Source: Candidatus Binatia bacterium (GTDB lineage: Bacteria > Vulcanimicrobiota > Vulcanimicrobiia > Vulcanimicrobiales > Vulcanimicrobiaceae). Taken from it: a DNA stretch of 64,000 nt. The position numbers and the translations under genes are program-made. The notes under the pieces are model-generated. The model saw nothing but the letters and a program-made list of their open reading frames with translations. It did not search any database and was not told the origin of the DNA. The stretch spans positions 1-64,000 of the forward strand of contig DATKMJ010000063.1 of NCBI GenBank assembly GCA_035541935.1, written 5' to 3'. Numbering within the stretch: position 1 is the stretch's first letter; each line of letters starts with the position of its first letter. Shown here piece by piece: positions 10,674 to 17,722 of this stretch.

Positions 10674-11920
10674 TCGTCCGCGCGAAGACGATCGTAACGT
10701 GCGATACGGATGCCCCGCAATGCGGCATAGACTTTAACGCGCTCGGCCGCATTGACGACGCGCGACTCGTCATCGAGGACGGCACGTTTGCCGCGGTCGG
10801 CGCCGCTTCGGGTGTCGCCCCGAGCGGAGTCGAAGCGCGAAACGCAGAGGAAGTCGACCTGCACGATTGCGTGATCGTGCCGGGCTTTGTGGACGCGCAC
10901 GCGCACCCGCTCTATGCCGGCGATCGCGAGCCCGACTTCGCAGCGCGTTCGAAGGGCGAGCCGCCGCCGCTGGGGATGCTGCATACGATCGAGCGAACGC
11001 GAGAGGCGCTGCTTGATCCGGCGGCGTTCTACGACGAGACGATTCGGCCGCGCCTGCGGACGATGCTCGCGCACGGCACGACGACGCTCGAGACAAAAAC
11101 GGGTTACGCGCTCCACAAGCCCGGTGAGGCGGCGCTGCTCGACATCGTCGCCGCACACAGCGACGACCCGGACGTTCCGCGCCTGATCGCGACGTTTCTC
11201 GGGGCGCACGCGCTGCCGCCCGAGTTCACGAACGAGGCGGCGTTCGTGGATTATCTCATCGATCAGGTGATTCCGGCGGCAGCCGCTCATCGGGCGGTCT
11301 ACGCCGATGCCTTCTGCGAACCGGGTTTCTTCTCGCCCGAGCAGACCCGCAGATATCTCGACGCGGCGCGCTTGCACGGGATGCGCCTGCGGGTCCACTG
11401 CGACGAGATGGCCTACGGCGGCGCGGCGACGATGGCGGCGCAGCTCGACGTAGACGCCGTGGATCACTGCAACTTCATCGGCGACGCCGACGTCGCGGAG
11501 ATCGCACGGCGCGGCGTCGTCACCGTCGCCTGCCCCGCGACGATTGCCTACCTCGATCTCCCGCGGCGCGCGCCGGTGCGCGCCCTGCTCGAAGCGGGCG
11601 GTTCGGTCGCGCTGGCCAGCGATTACAATCCCGGCACGTCGCCGTGCTTCAACCTGCAGACGGTTGCGTTCTTCGGCCGGCAGCTCTTCGGAGTGAGCGC
11701 CGCCGAGGCGCTCTACGGCGTGACGCGCGCCGCGGCGCACTCGCTTCGAACCGACGCCGGAAGAATTCGCCCGGGCGCCCGCGCGGACTTCGTCGCGCTG
11801 CGGATCGAATCGCCCGACGAGTTCGGATGGCAGTTCGGCGGCAACCTCGCCGCCGCCGTCTTCAAAAACGGCACGCCTGTCGACAGTGTCATGCTGAGCT
11901 TGTCGAAGCACGAAGCATGA
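10661..11920 (+). CDS. hutI: Imidazolonepropionase
   Basis: HutI opens the imidazolone ring to give N-formimino-L-glutamate. This amidohydrolase-fold enzyme shows its metal ligands in [16 protein letters not shown], in the HCDEM and [11 protein letters not shown] blocks, and in [12 protein letters not shown] take the TTG at 10661 as start, overlapping hutU by 13 nt; it gives [15 protein letters not shown]. Residues 50-60 ([12 protein letters not shown]) are encoded by a stretch resembling a dispersed palindromic repeat. The last residues ([11 protein letters not shown]) are encoded by another copy, which also supplies the stop codon and the start of the next gene. The catalytic core looks intact. 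Confidence 0.93.
   Translation: MAPLIVRAKTIVTCDTDAPQCGIDFNALGRIDDARLVIEDGTFAAVGAASGVAPSGVEARNAEEVDLHDCVIVPGFVDAHAHPLYAGDREPDFAARSKGEPPPLGMLHTIERTREALLDPAAFYDETIRPRLRTMLAHGTTTLETKTGYALHKPGEAALLDIVAAHSDDPDVPRLIATFLGAHALPPEFTNEAAFVDYLIDQVIPAAAAHRAVYADAFCEPGFFSPEQTRRYLDAARLHGMRLRVHCDEMAYGGAATMAAQLDVDAVDHCNFIGDADVAEIARRGVVTVACPATIAYLDLPRRAPVRALLEAGGSVALASDYNPGTSPCFNLQTVAFFGRQLFGVSAAEALYGVTRAAAHSLRTDAGRIRPGARADFVALRIESPDEFGWQFGGNLAAAVFKNGTPVDSVMLSLSKHEA
10812..10843. repeat. Possible degenerate REP-like element inside hutI
   Basis: The 32 bases resemble the dispersed palindromic motif seen twice more in this window: GTGTC, then CCC-GAGC, GGAGTCGAAG and a final GCG. They encode an insert-like loop ([11 protein letters not shown]) in the poorly conserved N-terminal sandwich of HutI. 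The match is weaker than in the other two copies, so this may be chance in GC-rich coding sequence. Confidence 0.3.
11886..11920. repeat. REP-like palindromic element spanning the hutI/hutF junction
   Basis: The sequence contains GTCATGCTGAGCTTGTCGAA followed by GCACGAAGCATGA. It matches the consensus of a dispersed element common in several GC-rich bacteria, recognisable when translated as [10 protein letters not shown]. It encodes the last residues of HutI and supplies the hutI stop (TGA 11918-11920) and the start codon of the next gene (ATG 11917-11919). Confidence 0.65.
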
Positions 11921-13209
11921 ACGAACTCGTACGCTGCGCGCGCGCGATCGTTTCGGGCGAGTTGCGCGAGGATTACGCCTTCGTCGTGCGCGACGGCGCG
12001 ATCGCCGTGGCGGGCGACTTCCTCACGGTGCGCGACGGCGCGCGCGACCTCGGGGCGCGCACCTTTCCGAGCGACCGGCTCGTGGTGCCTGGATTTATTA
12101 ACGGACATAGCCACGCGTATCAGATCCTGCTGCGCGGCTGGGCCGACGACTGGCCATTCGCGAAGTGGCGCAGCGAGGCGCTCTATCGCATCGTTCCACG
12201 GCTGACGCCCGAGGACGTGTACTGGACCTTCGTTGCGGCCTTCTCCGAGATGCTGGCCGCCGGCATCACGACGGTTGCGGAGTTCTTCTATCTCAACGGC
12301 GCGGGCAACGAGCACGCCGAAGCGGCGATCCGCGCGGCGCGCGACACCGGCATCTCGATCGTTCTCGCGCGAACCTGGATGGACGCGGCGTATGCGCCGC
12401 CGGAGTTTCGCGAGGACGCGGAGACGGCGGCGCGCCGCACCGCCGAGCTGATGGAGCGCTACCCCGATGCAAACGTCTGCGTCGCGCCCCACTCGCTGCA
12501 CGCGGCGTCGCGCGAGATGATCCGCGCTGCGGCGGAGTTCTCGCGCTCGCGCGACTGCATGCTCCACGTCCACGTCGCCGAGGCGCCGTACGAAGGCGAG
12601 GAGACCGTTCGTCGGTTCGGCACGACGCCGGTGCGGCTGCTCGACGAGCTCGGAGCGCTCAACGAGCGCACGGTCGCGATCCATGCGATTTATCTGACTG
12701 AGGAGGAACGAGAGTTGCTCGCACGCAGGGGCGCGCGCGTCGTGCACAACCCGATGACCAATCAATACCTCGGCGACGGGATCTGCGACGTGCAGCGGCT
12801 CTCGGCCCTCGGCGTACCGATCGGGCTCGGAACCGATGCCGACGTGCGCCCCTCGCTGATCGACGAGATGCGCGCGGCCGCGCTGCTGCAGAAGACGCTC
12901 CACCTCGACGGCGCGGCGCTGAGCGCGGGGCAAGCCTTCGCGCTTGGCACATCGCAGGGAGCGCGCGTGCTGCGCGTGCGCGGCGGCGACCTCGTCGAAG
13001 GCGCGCCGGCCGACTACGTCGTGCTCGATGCGTCGAAGGTCGATCCGTGGTCGCCGCCGCTCAACGCGCTCGTCTATCGCGGCGAGGACGCATGGGTACA
13101 GGCGACGTTCGCCGGCGGCCGGCGAGTCTACGTGGGCGAGCCCTCACCGCTCGCGCGCACGGCGACGGAGAAGACCGCCGCAATCGCGTCGCGAACCCGC
13201 GCCGCATGA
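11917..13209 (+). CDS. Amidohydrolase, candidate formimidoylglutamate deiminase (HutF-like)
   Basis: A 430-residue amidohydrolase-superfamily enzyme. Metal ligands are in GFINGHSHAYQ (H-x-H), LHVHVAEA, VAIHAIYL and the Asp of GLGTDADVRPS. The string ITTVAEFFYL resembles HutF, and the gene is the last enzyme of the hutU-hutI operon with an ATGA overlap. That makes deamination of formiminoglutamate to N-formylglutamate the best guess. The C-terminal half (VVHNPMTNQYLGDGI) also resembles general ATZ/TRZ and S-adenosylhomocysteine deaminases, so substrate is not certain. No hutG is seen, though a glutamate formimidoyltransferase occurs at 35364-36179. Confidence 0.75.
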   Translation: MNELVRCARAIVSGELREDYAFVVRDGAIAVAGDFLTVRDGARDLGARTFPSDRLVVPGFINGHSHAYQILLRGWADDWPFAKWRSEALYRIVPRLTPEDVYWTFVAAFSEMLAAGITTVAEFFYLNGAGNEHAEAAIRAARDTGISIVLARTWMDAAYAPPEFREDAETAARRTAELMERYPDANVCVAPHSLHAASREMIRAAAEFSRSRDCMLHVHVAEAPYEGEETVRRFGTTPVRLLDELGALNERTVAIHAIYLTEEERELLARRGARVVHNPMTNQYLGDGICDVQRLSALGVPIGLGTDADVRPSLIDEMRAAALLQKTLHLDGAALSAGQAFALGTSQGARVLRVRGGDLVEGAPADYVVLDASKVDPWSPPLNALVYRGEDAWVQATFAGGRRVYVGEPSPLARTATEKTAAIASRTRAA

Positions 13210-13571
13210 AGAGAAGCATCCTCGCGCTCGCCGCACTCCTCGCCGTTGCGCTCGTCGTACCGGCCGGCTGCGGCGGAAGTAAATCGAACAACGCCGGCTC
13301 GTCGAGTGCAGGCTCGGCAAACGCCGCGGCATCGTCGCAGCCTGAGTCGGCGGCGACCGCCGCCGGCATCCCGAACTGCGGAGCCGTCAAAGCCGTCTGG
13401 GTCAACCTCAGCACCAAGGTCTACCACGAGCCGGGCGATCAGTATTACGGAAAGACGAAGCACGGCGAGTACCTCTGCCCGTCGCAGGCGACGGCGCAGG
13501 GCTTCCATCGCGCCGGCGGCGGCGAGCAGACCGGCCAGACTCGGAAGAAGGGCTCGAACTCCTCGCCGTAG
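13206..13571 (+). CDS. Small lipoprotein with compact C-terminal motif
   Basis: A 121-residue protein starting at ATG 13206, overlapping the amidohydrolase stop by 4 nt. An N-terminal signal with lipobox (LVVPAGCGGS) is followed by a 30-residue Ser/Ala/Asn linker. A small domain follows with two Cys and an aromatic core: CGAVKAVWVNLSTKVYHEPG, then YYGKTKHGEYLCP and a Gly-rich tail. I have seen this W-V-N-S-K-V-Y-H and YYG-T-G-Y-C pattern as a short secreted module but cannot attach a function. It may simply share the hut transcript. Confidence 0.75.
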   Translation: MKRSILALAALLAVALVVPAGCGGSKSNNAGSSSAGSANAAASSQPESAATAAGIPNCGAVKAVWVNLSTKVYHEPGDQYYGKTKHGEYLCPSQATAQGFHRAGGGEQTGQTRKKGSNSSP

Positions 13572-13589
13572 CCCAAGCAGGCGAGTGCG

Positions 13590-13603
13590 TGCAAGCACTT
13601 GCA
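13590..13603. promoter_or_regulatory. Candidate TetR operator, site 1
   Basis: The sequence TGCAAG-CA-CTTGCA is a perfect 6-bp inverted repeat. It overlaps the proposed -35 element (TTGCAT, 13599-13604) of the efflux operon. The same half-site recurs in site 2, 43 bp away centre to centre, close to four helical turns. A TetR gene is second in the operon. Confidence 0.6.
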
Positions 13604-13627
13604 TTCAGCGTTTGCGCGTGCTAGACT
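13599..13627 (+). promoter_or_regulatory. Sigma70-like promoter of the efflux operon
   Basis: TTGCAT (13599-13604) and TAGACT (13622-13627) are separated by exactly 17 nt. The transcript would start about 13634, leaving a short leader with GGAAGG just before the ATG at 13661. The two inverted repeats overlap its -35 element and its start region, as expected for a repressed promoter. Confidence 0.55.
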
Positions 13628-13629
13628 CC

Positions 13630-13649
13630 GTGCAAGTACCCACTTGCAC
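13630..13649. promoter_or_regulatory. Candidate TetR operator, site 2
   Basis: GTGCAAGT-ACCC-ACTTGCAC is a perfect 8-bp inverted repeat with a 4-nt spacer, directly downstream of the -10 element. Repressor bound here would block the transcription start. It shares the TGCAAG half-site with site 1. Confidence 0.65.
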
Positions 13650-13660
13650 GAACGGAAGGC

Positions 13661-14338
13661 ATGACGCAAAGACGCACTCGCCGGTCCGCGCTCTCCCTCC
13701 TGAGCCTCGCAGCGCTCGGGGCGACGCTCGGCGTCGGCGCGGGCGAAGGCGCTCCGGCGCCGCTCAATCCCCGCGCGATCATCGAACGGATGAGCGACCG
13801 CAATCCGACGCTGCGATCGTATAAAGCGCGCGTCCACGTCGACGTGCGGATGCTCAACTTTCCATATCTCGCGCCGAAGCTCGACGGCACGTCCTACTAT
13901 AAGCGCCCCGATCTCTTTCTCGTCGTCTTCGACCGCGTTCCGTTCTACGCGCGGGGCTTTCAGCGCATCTTCAACGACATCGGCAGCCCGCGCGCATGGG
14001 TCAAGGACGAGAACGTCTCCGTCAACGGGATCGCATACCTCGACGGCCGCGAGACGATCGTCCTTCGCTTGACGAAGAAGATCCACAGCGACATCCTCGA
14101 TCACACGCTCGCGTACGTCGACCCCTCCGACTACTCGCTGGTGCGGATGGAGTGGTACTATACCAGCGGCGGAGTGATCGCGATGACGCAGACGTATCGA
14201 ACGCAGGGGATGTACTCGTTCGTCGTACAGCAGCACGCGACGATCGACATTCCGCATGTTCGCGCGGTCGCCGATTCCTCGTACGGCACGTACGAGACGA
14301 ACGTGCCCGTTGACGGCGCGGGGAGCGCGGCGCAGTGA
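13661..14338 (+). CDS. LolA-like exported protein, first gene of the efflux operon
   Basis: A 225-residue protein with a twin-arginine-like or ordinary signal (RRTRRSALSLLSLAALGATL) and then a LolA/outer-membrane lipoprotein-sorting type fold. NPRAIIERMSDRNPTLRSYK is the usual first helix, followed by alternating strands (YYKRPDLFLVVFDRVP, VDPSDYSLVRMEWYY, GGVIAMTQTYRTQGM). Proteins of this fold bind acyl chains in the periplasm. The gene has a GGAAGG ribosome binding site and is preceded by the operator/promoter block at 13590-13649. Its stop overlaps tetR as GTGA. Why such a protein opens a multidrug-efflux operon is unclear; a substrate-carrier or envelope-repair role is possible. Confidence 0.75.
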   Translation: MTQRRTRRSALSLLSLAALGATLGVGAGEGAPAPLNPRAIIERMSDRNPTLRSYKARVHVDVRMLNFPYLAPKLDGTSYYKRPDLFLVVFDRVPFYARGFQRIFNDIGSPRAWVKDENVSVNGIAYLDGRETIVLRLTKKIHSDILDHTLAYVDPSDYSLVRMEWYYTSGGVIAMTQTYRTQGMYSFVVQQHATIDIPHVRAVADSSYGTYETNVPVDGAGSAAQ

Positions 14339-14955
14339 TCGAGACTCGCAAGACAATCGAAGGCCGCTCCGCCTCGCCGGAAGAGACGCGGGAGCGAATC
14401 CTCGTCGCGGCGCGCGAGGTCATCGGCCGCAAGGGCAAGCGCGGCGCAACGACGCGCGAGATCGCCGACGTCGCCGGCGTCAACGAGGCGACGCTCTTCC
14501 GCCACTTCGGGACGAAAGAGGCGCTCCTCGTCGCCTGTGCCCGCCACTTCTGCGGATACGTCGAACTGGCCGGCGTCGCCGCCCAGCTCACCGGCGATCT
14601 TTCGGAGGATCTCCTCGCGCTGGCGCGTTTAATGTTCGCGCGCTTCGAGGCGCTCGGCGACATGATCCGCTGGTCGCTCGTCGAGCAGGAGTACGATCAC
14701 AACGTCTTCGCCGAGACGACGTGGCGGCCGCAGTTGGCGATCCTCGGAGTGCTCACGGAGTTCATGCAGCGGCGGATCGAAGGCGGCGAGTTGCGCGGCG
14801 AGCCGCAGAACCTCGCGATGGTCTTCTTGGGCCTCGTCTTCATGCACGCGCTCGGCAGCAAGAAGTTTCCCGACTCGCAGCTCCATCGGGGCGAGCCCGA
14901 CGAGGCGCTGCGATGCTACATCGACGTTTTTCTCAATGGAGTACGGCAACGGTAA
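14335..14955 (+). CDS. TetR/AcrR family transcriptional regulator
   Basis: A 206-residue regulator. The N-terminal helix-turn-helix is clear: ETRERILVAAREVIGRKG, then ATTREIADVAGVNEATLFRH and FGTKEALL (about residues 17-65). The C-terminal two-thirds is helical ligand-binding and dimerisation sequence. It starts with GTG overlapping the upstream stop (GTGA) and is followed by the HlyD gene with a TAATG overlap, so it is part of the operon it probably represses. The inverted repeats at 13590-13603 and 13630-13649 are the natural target sites. The inducer is unknown. Confidence 0.93.
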   Translation: MIETRKTIEGRSASPEETRERILVAAREVIGRKGKRGATTREIADVAGVNEATLFRHFGTKEALLVACARHFCGYVELAGVAAQLTGDLSEDLLALARLMFARFEALGDMIRWSLVEQEYDHNVFAETTWRPQLAILGVLTEFMQRRIEGGELRGEPQNLAMVFLGLVFMHALGSKKFPDSQLHRGEPDEALRCYIDVFLNGVRQR

Positions 14956-16175
14956 TGGATACGAGCGAAGTAAGTCCCGGTAGGGCGATAGACGTGGAAG
15001 AGGTGCGCTCCGGACCGCGGAGGCGCGTCTTCGTCATCGGCGGCATCGCGATCGTCGTCGTGTTGCTGCTCGCTTGGGGCATCCCGTGGCTGACGTATGC
15101 GCTCTCGCATGAGGGCACCGACGACGCGCACGTCGCCGCGGACGAGGTCGCGGTGACCAGCAAGATCCCCGAGCGCATCGAACGCATCTTGGTCGACACG
15201 AATCAGCCGGTGCGGCGCGGCCAGCTGCTCATCGTCCTCGAAAACAAAGACGAAGAGGCGAAGCTGCGGCAGGCGCAGGCGCAATACGATTTGGCGCTCG
15301 CCAATCAACGCACGAACACGCAGCAGGGGCAGGGCGGCGTCTCGCAGGCAGGCGGTCAGATCGTCAGCGCCCAGGCGCAGGTTCCGGTGGCGCAGGCCGC
15401 GGTCGCACAGGCTGCCGCCCAGCTCCACGCCGCACAGGCGCAAGTGCCGGCGGCCCAACAGGCGTATAACAAGGCGCAGGCCGATTACGCCCGCGTCAAC
15501 TCGCTCGTCGCCACCGGCGACGTCGCGTCGCAACAACTCGATGCGGTGCGCGCGCAGAGCGCGGGAGCGGCCGCGCAACTGCGCGCCGCGCAGGACCAAG
15601 TCAGCGTCGCGCAGGCAAACCTTTCGGCGGCGCAGGATCGCGTCTCCGCGGCCGATGCGGGCGTCACCGCCGCGGCCGGCGCGGTAACGACCGCGCAAGG
15701 CAAACTCTCGCAAGCCTCGGATCCGAGCCAGGTGGAGGCGGCCGCCGCGCAGCTCTACCTCGCCAAGCAGAATCTGAACTATACGCGGATCTACGCTTCT
15801 ACCGACGGGTACGTCGGGCAGAAGAGCGCCGAGGTGGGCCAGACGATCGGCGCGGGGATCACCTTGATGACGATCGTTCCGCACAAGATCTACATCACCG
15901 CGAACTACAAGGAGACGCAGGTTGGACGGATGCGCGTCGGCCAGCCCGTCGACATCCGCGTCGACGCCTATCACGGCGTCCTCTTTCACGGTCATCTCTC
16001 GTCGATCAACCCGGCATCGGAGAACACCTACGCGCTCGTGCCCGCGCAGAACGCGAGCGGAAACTTCGTCAAGGTGACGCAACGGATCCCAGTCAGGATC
16101 GACGTGGACGACGAGCGCGCCGACATGCCGCTGCGCCCGGGCATGAGCGTCGAGACCTACGTTAAAGTAAAGTAA
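14955..16175 (+). CDS. HlyD/EmrA-type membrane fusion protein
   Basis: The periplasmic adaptor of a tripartite efflux system, 406 residues. One membrane segment (VFVIGGIAIVVVLLLAWGIPWL, about residues 25-46) is followed by the first half of a lipoyl domain (TDDAHVAADEVAVTSKIPER). A long Ala/Gln-rich coiled coil spans about residues 95-265, then come the second lipoyl half (YTRIYASTDGYVGQKSAEVG) and a beta-barrel domain. TDDA-V-A and DGYV are EmrA/HlyD hallmarks. The neighbouring MFS pump and TolC proteins complete the system. Confidence 0.92.
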   Translation: MDTSEVSPGRAIDVEEVRSGPRRRVFVIGGIAIVVVLLLAWGIPWLTYALSHEGTDDAHVAADEVAVTSKIPERIERILVDTNQPVRRGQLLIVLENKDEEAKLRQAQAQYDLALANQRTNTQQGQGGVSQAGGQIVSAQAQVPVAQAAVAQAAAQLHAAQAQVPAAQQAYNKAQADYARVNSLVATGDVASQQLDAVRAQSAGAAAQLRAAQDQVSVAQANLSAAQDRVSAADAGVTAAAGAVTTAQGKLSQASDPSQVEAAAAQLYLAKQNLNYTRIYASTDGYVGQKSAEVGQTIGAGITLMTIVPHKIYITANYKETQVGRMRVGQPVDIRVDAYHGVLFHGHLSSINPASENTYALVPAQNASGNFVKVTQRIPVRIDVDDERADMPLRPGMSVETYVKVK

Positions 16176-16181
16176 CGCGTC

Positions 16182-17720
16182 GTGCGCAGCACCTACGAGA
16201 GCCCGGTCGTCGAGCACGGCCTGCGCAGGGCCATCGTCAGCATTGCGGTGATCACCGCGACGCTGCTCGAGATCATCGACGTCACGATCGTCAACGTCTC
16301 GCTGCCGAACATTCAAGGCAACTTCGGCGTCGGCGTCGATCTCGGCGCGTGGGTCGTGACCGCGTACCTCATCGCCAACGTCGTCGTGATTCCGCTCAAC
16401 CCGTGGTTCGCCGCGCGTTTCGGTCGGCGCCAATACTTCTTTACCTCGATCGTCATCTTCACGATCGCGTCGCTGATGTGCGGCCTCTCGAACAGCTTCG
16501 GCCAACTCGTCTTCTGGCGCTTGATTCAGGGGCTGGGCGGGGGCGGATTGATCGCGACCTCGCAGGCGATTCTGCGCGATACGTACGGCATCAAGGAACA
16601 AGGGAAGGCCCAGGGCATCTTCGCGATGGGCGTCATCGTCGGGCCGGCGCTCGGACCGGTGATCGGCGGCTGGATCACCGACAATTGGAACTGGCACTGG
16701 ATTTTTTTCATCAACATTCCGATCGGGATCATCGCCGCAACCTTGATCTGGAACTTCTTGCGCAACCCGGTGGAGGGACGCTACAGCAAGCTCGACTGGA
16801 TCGGCCTCGTCCTGCTCTGCGTCGGGCTCGGCTCGATGCAGTTCGTCCTCGAGAACGGGCAGCAGTACGACTGGTTCGACGACGACCGAATTCGCTTATT
16901 CACGCTCCTATCGGTCGCCGGCCTGGCCGCGTTCGTCTGGTGGACGTTGCGCTCGGCGATTCCCGTCGTGGACCTTCGCGTGCTCAAACTGCGCCAGGTC
17001 GCGGCGGGCAGCATCCTCGGCGCGGTGCTCGGCGTCAGCCTCTACGGCTCGATCATCATCTTGCCGCAGTATCTGATCAACTCGCTCGGGTTCACGGCGA
17101 CGCTCTCGGGAGCGACGGTCATGATTCGCGCCGGCGCCGTGCTGCTCTTCACGCCGGTGACGGCGATCATGACGCAGCGCGGTCTCATCGACCCGCGCCT
17201 CTCCGCGGCGATCGGCTTTTGCCTGCTGGCCCTCTCGAACTGGATGCTCGCGAACATCACGACGCCGCAGTCGGATTTTCACGCGTTGGTGCTGCCGCTC
17301 ATCGTCAGCGGCATGGGTCTATCGCAGATCTTCGTGCCGCTCTCCGTCGCCGTGATCGGCAGCGTCCCCGACAAGGACGTGCCGGCGACCGCAGCGTTCT
17401 TCAACCTCTCGCGGCAGATCGGCGGAAGCGTCGCGGCTGCGATCTTGATCACGCTGCTCGTGCGCGGCTTTACGATTCATCAAACCGAGCTTGCCGCGAC
17501 GCAGTCGCTCGACCGGCTGCCGACGGCGCAGTACGTCATGTCGACCGGCGGCATCAATAATCGCGCCTCGATGGATCAACTGCGAATCCTCGTCTCGGCG
17601 CAGTCGGCGGTGCAATCGTATGCCGACACCTCGCGCTGGGTAGCGGTGATCACGATCGCGCTCGCGCCTTTGGTTCTCTTATTGCGACGGCCGCGCATCG
17701 GCGTGGTCATGGGAGAGTAG
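16182..17720 (+). CDS. DHA2-family (EmrB-type) MFS drug exporter
   Basis: A 512-residue inner-membrane transporter with about 14 predicted helices, the DHA2 pattern. MFS signatures are visible: LEIIDVTIVNVSLPNI in helix 1, the motif-A-like FAARFGRRQYF after helix 2, and GGGLIATSQAILRDTY. Motif C reads GVIVGPALGPVIGGWI. It starts with GTG at 16182, 6 nt after the HlyD stop. With the HlyD partner and TolC channels it should export toxic compounds by proton antiport across both membranes. The substrate cannot be told from sequence. Confidence 0.93.
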   Translation: MRSTYESPVVEHGLRRAIVSIAVITATLLEIIDVTIVNVSLPNIQGNFGVGVDLGAWVVTAYLIANVVVIPLNPWFAARFGRRQYFFTSIVIFTIASLMCGLSNSFGQLVFWRLIQGLGGGGLIATSQAILRDTYGIKEQGKAQGIFAMGVIVGPALGPVIGGWITDNWNWHWIFFINIPIGIIAATLIWNFLRNPVEGRYSKLDWIGLVLLCVGLGSMQFVLENGQQYDWFDDDRIRLFTLLSVAGLAAFVWWTLRSAIPVVDLRVLKLRQVAAGSILGAVLGVSLYGSIIILPQYLINSLGFTATLSGATVMIRAGAVLLFTPVTAIMTQRGLIDPRLSAAIGFCLLALSNWMLANITTPQSDFHALVLPLIVSGMGLSQIFVPLSVAVIGSVPDKDVPATAAFFNLSRQIGGSVAAAILITLLVRGFTIHQTELAATQSLDRLPTAQYVMSTGGINNRASMDQLRILVSAQSAVQSYADTSRWVAVITIALAPLVLLLRRPRIGVVMGE

Positions 17721-17722
17721 AC

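Noticed and set aside
15300-15760. Apparent internal repeats in the HlyD gene
   Set aside because: They reflect the Ala/Gln heptads of the coiled coil rather than a DNA repeat or CRISPR.
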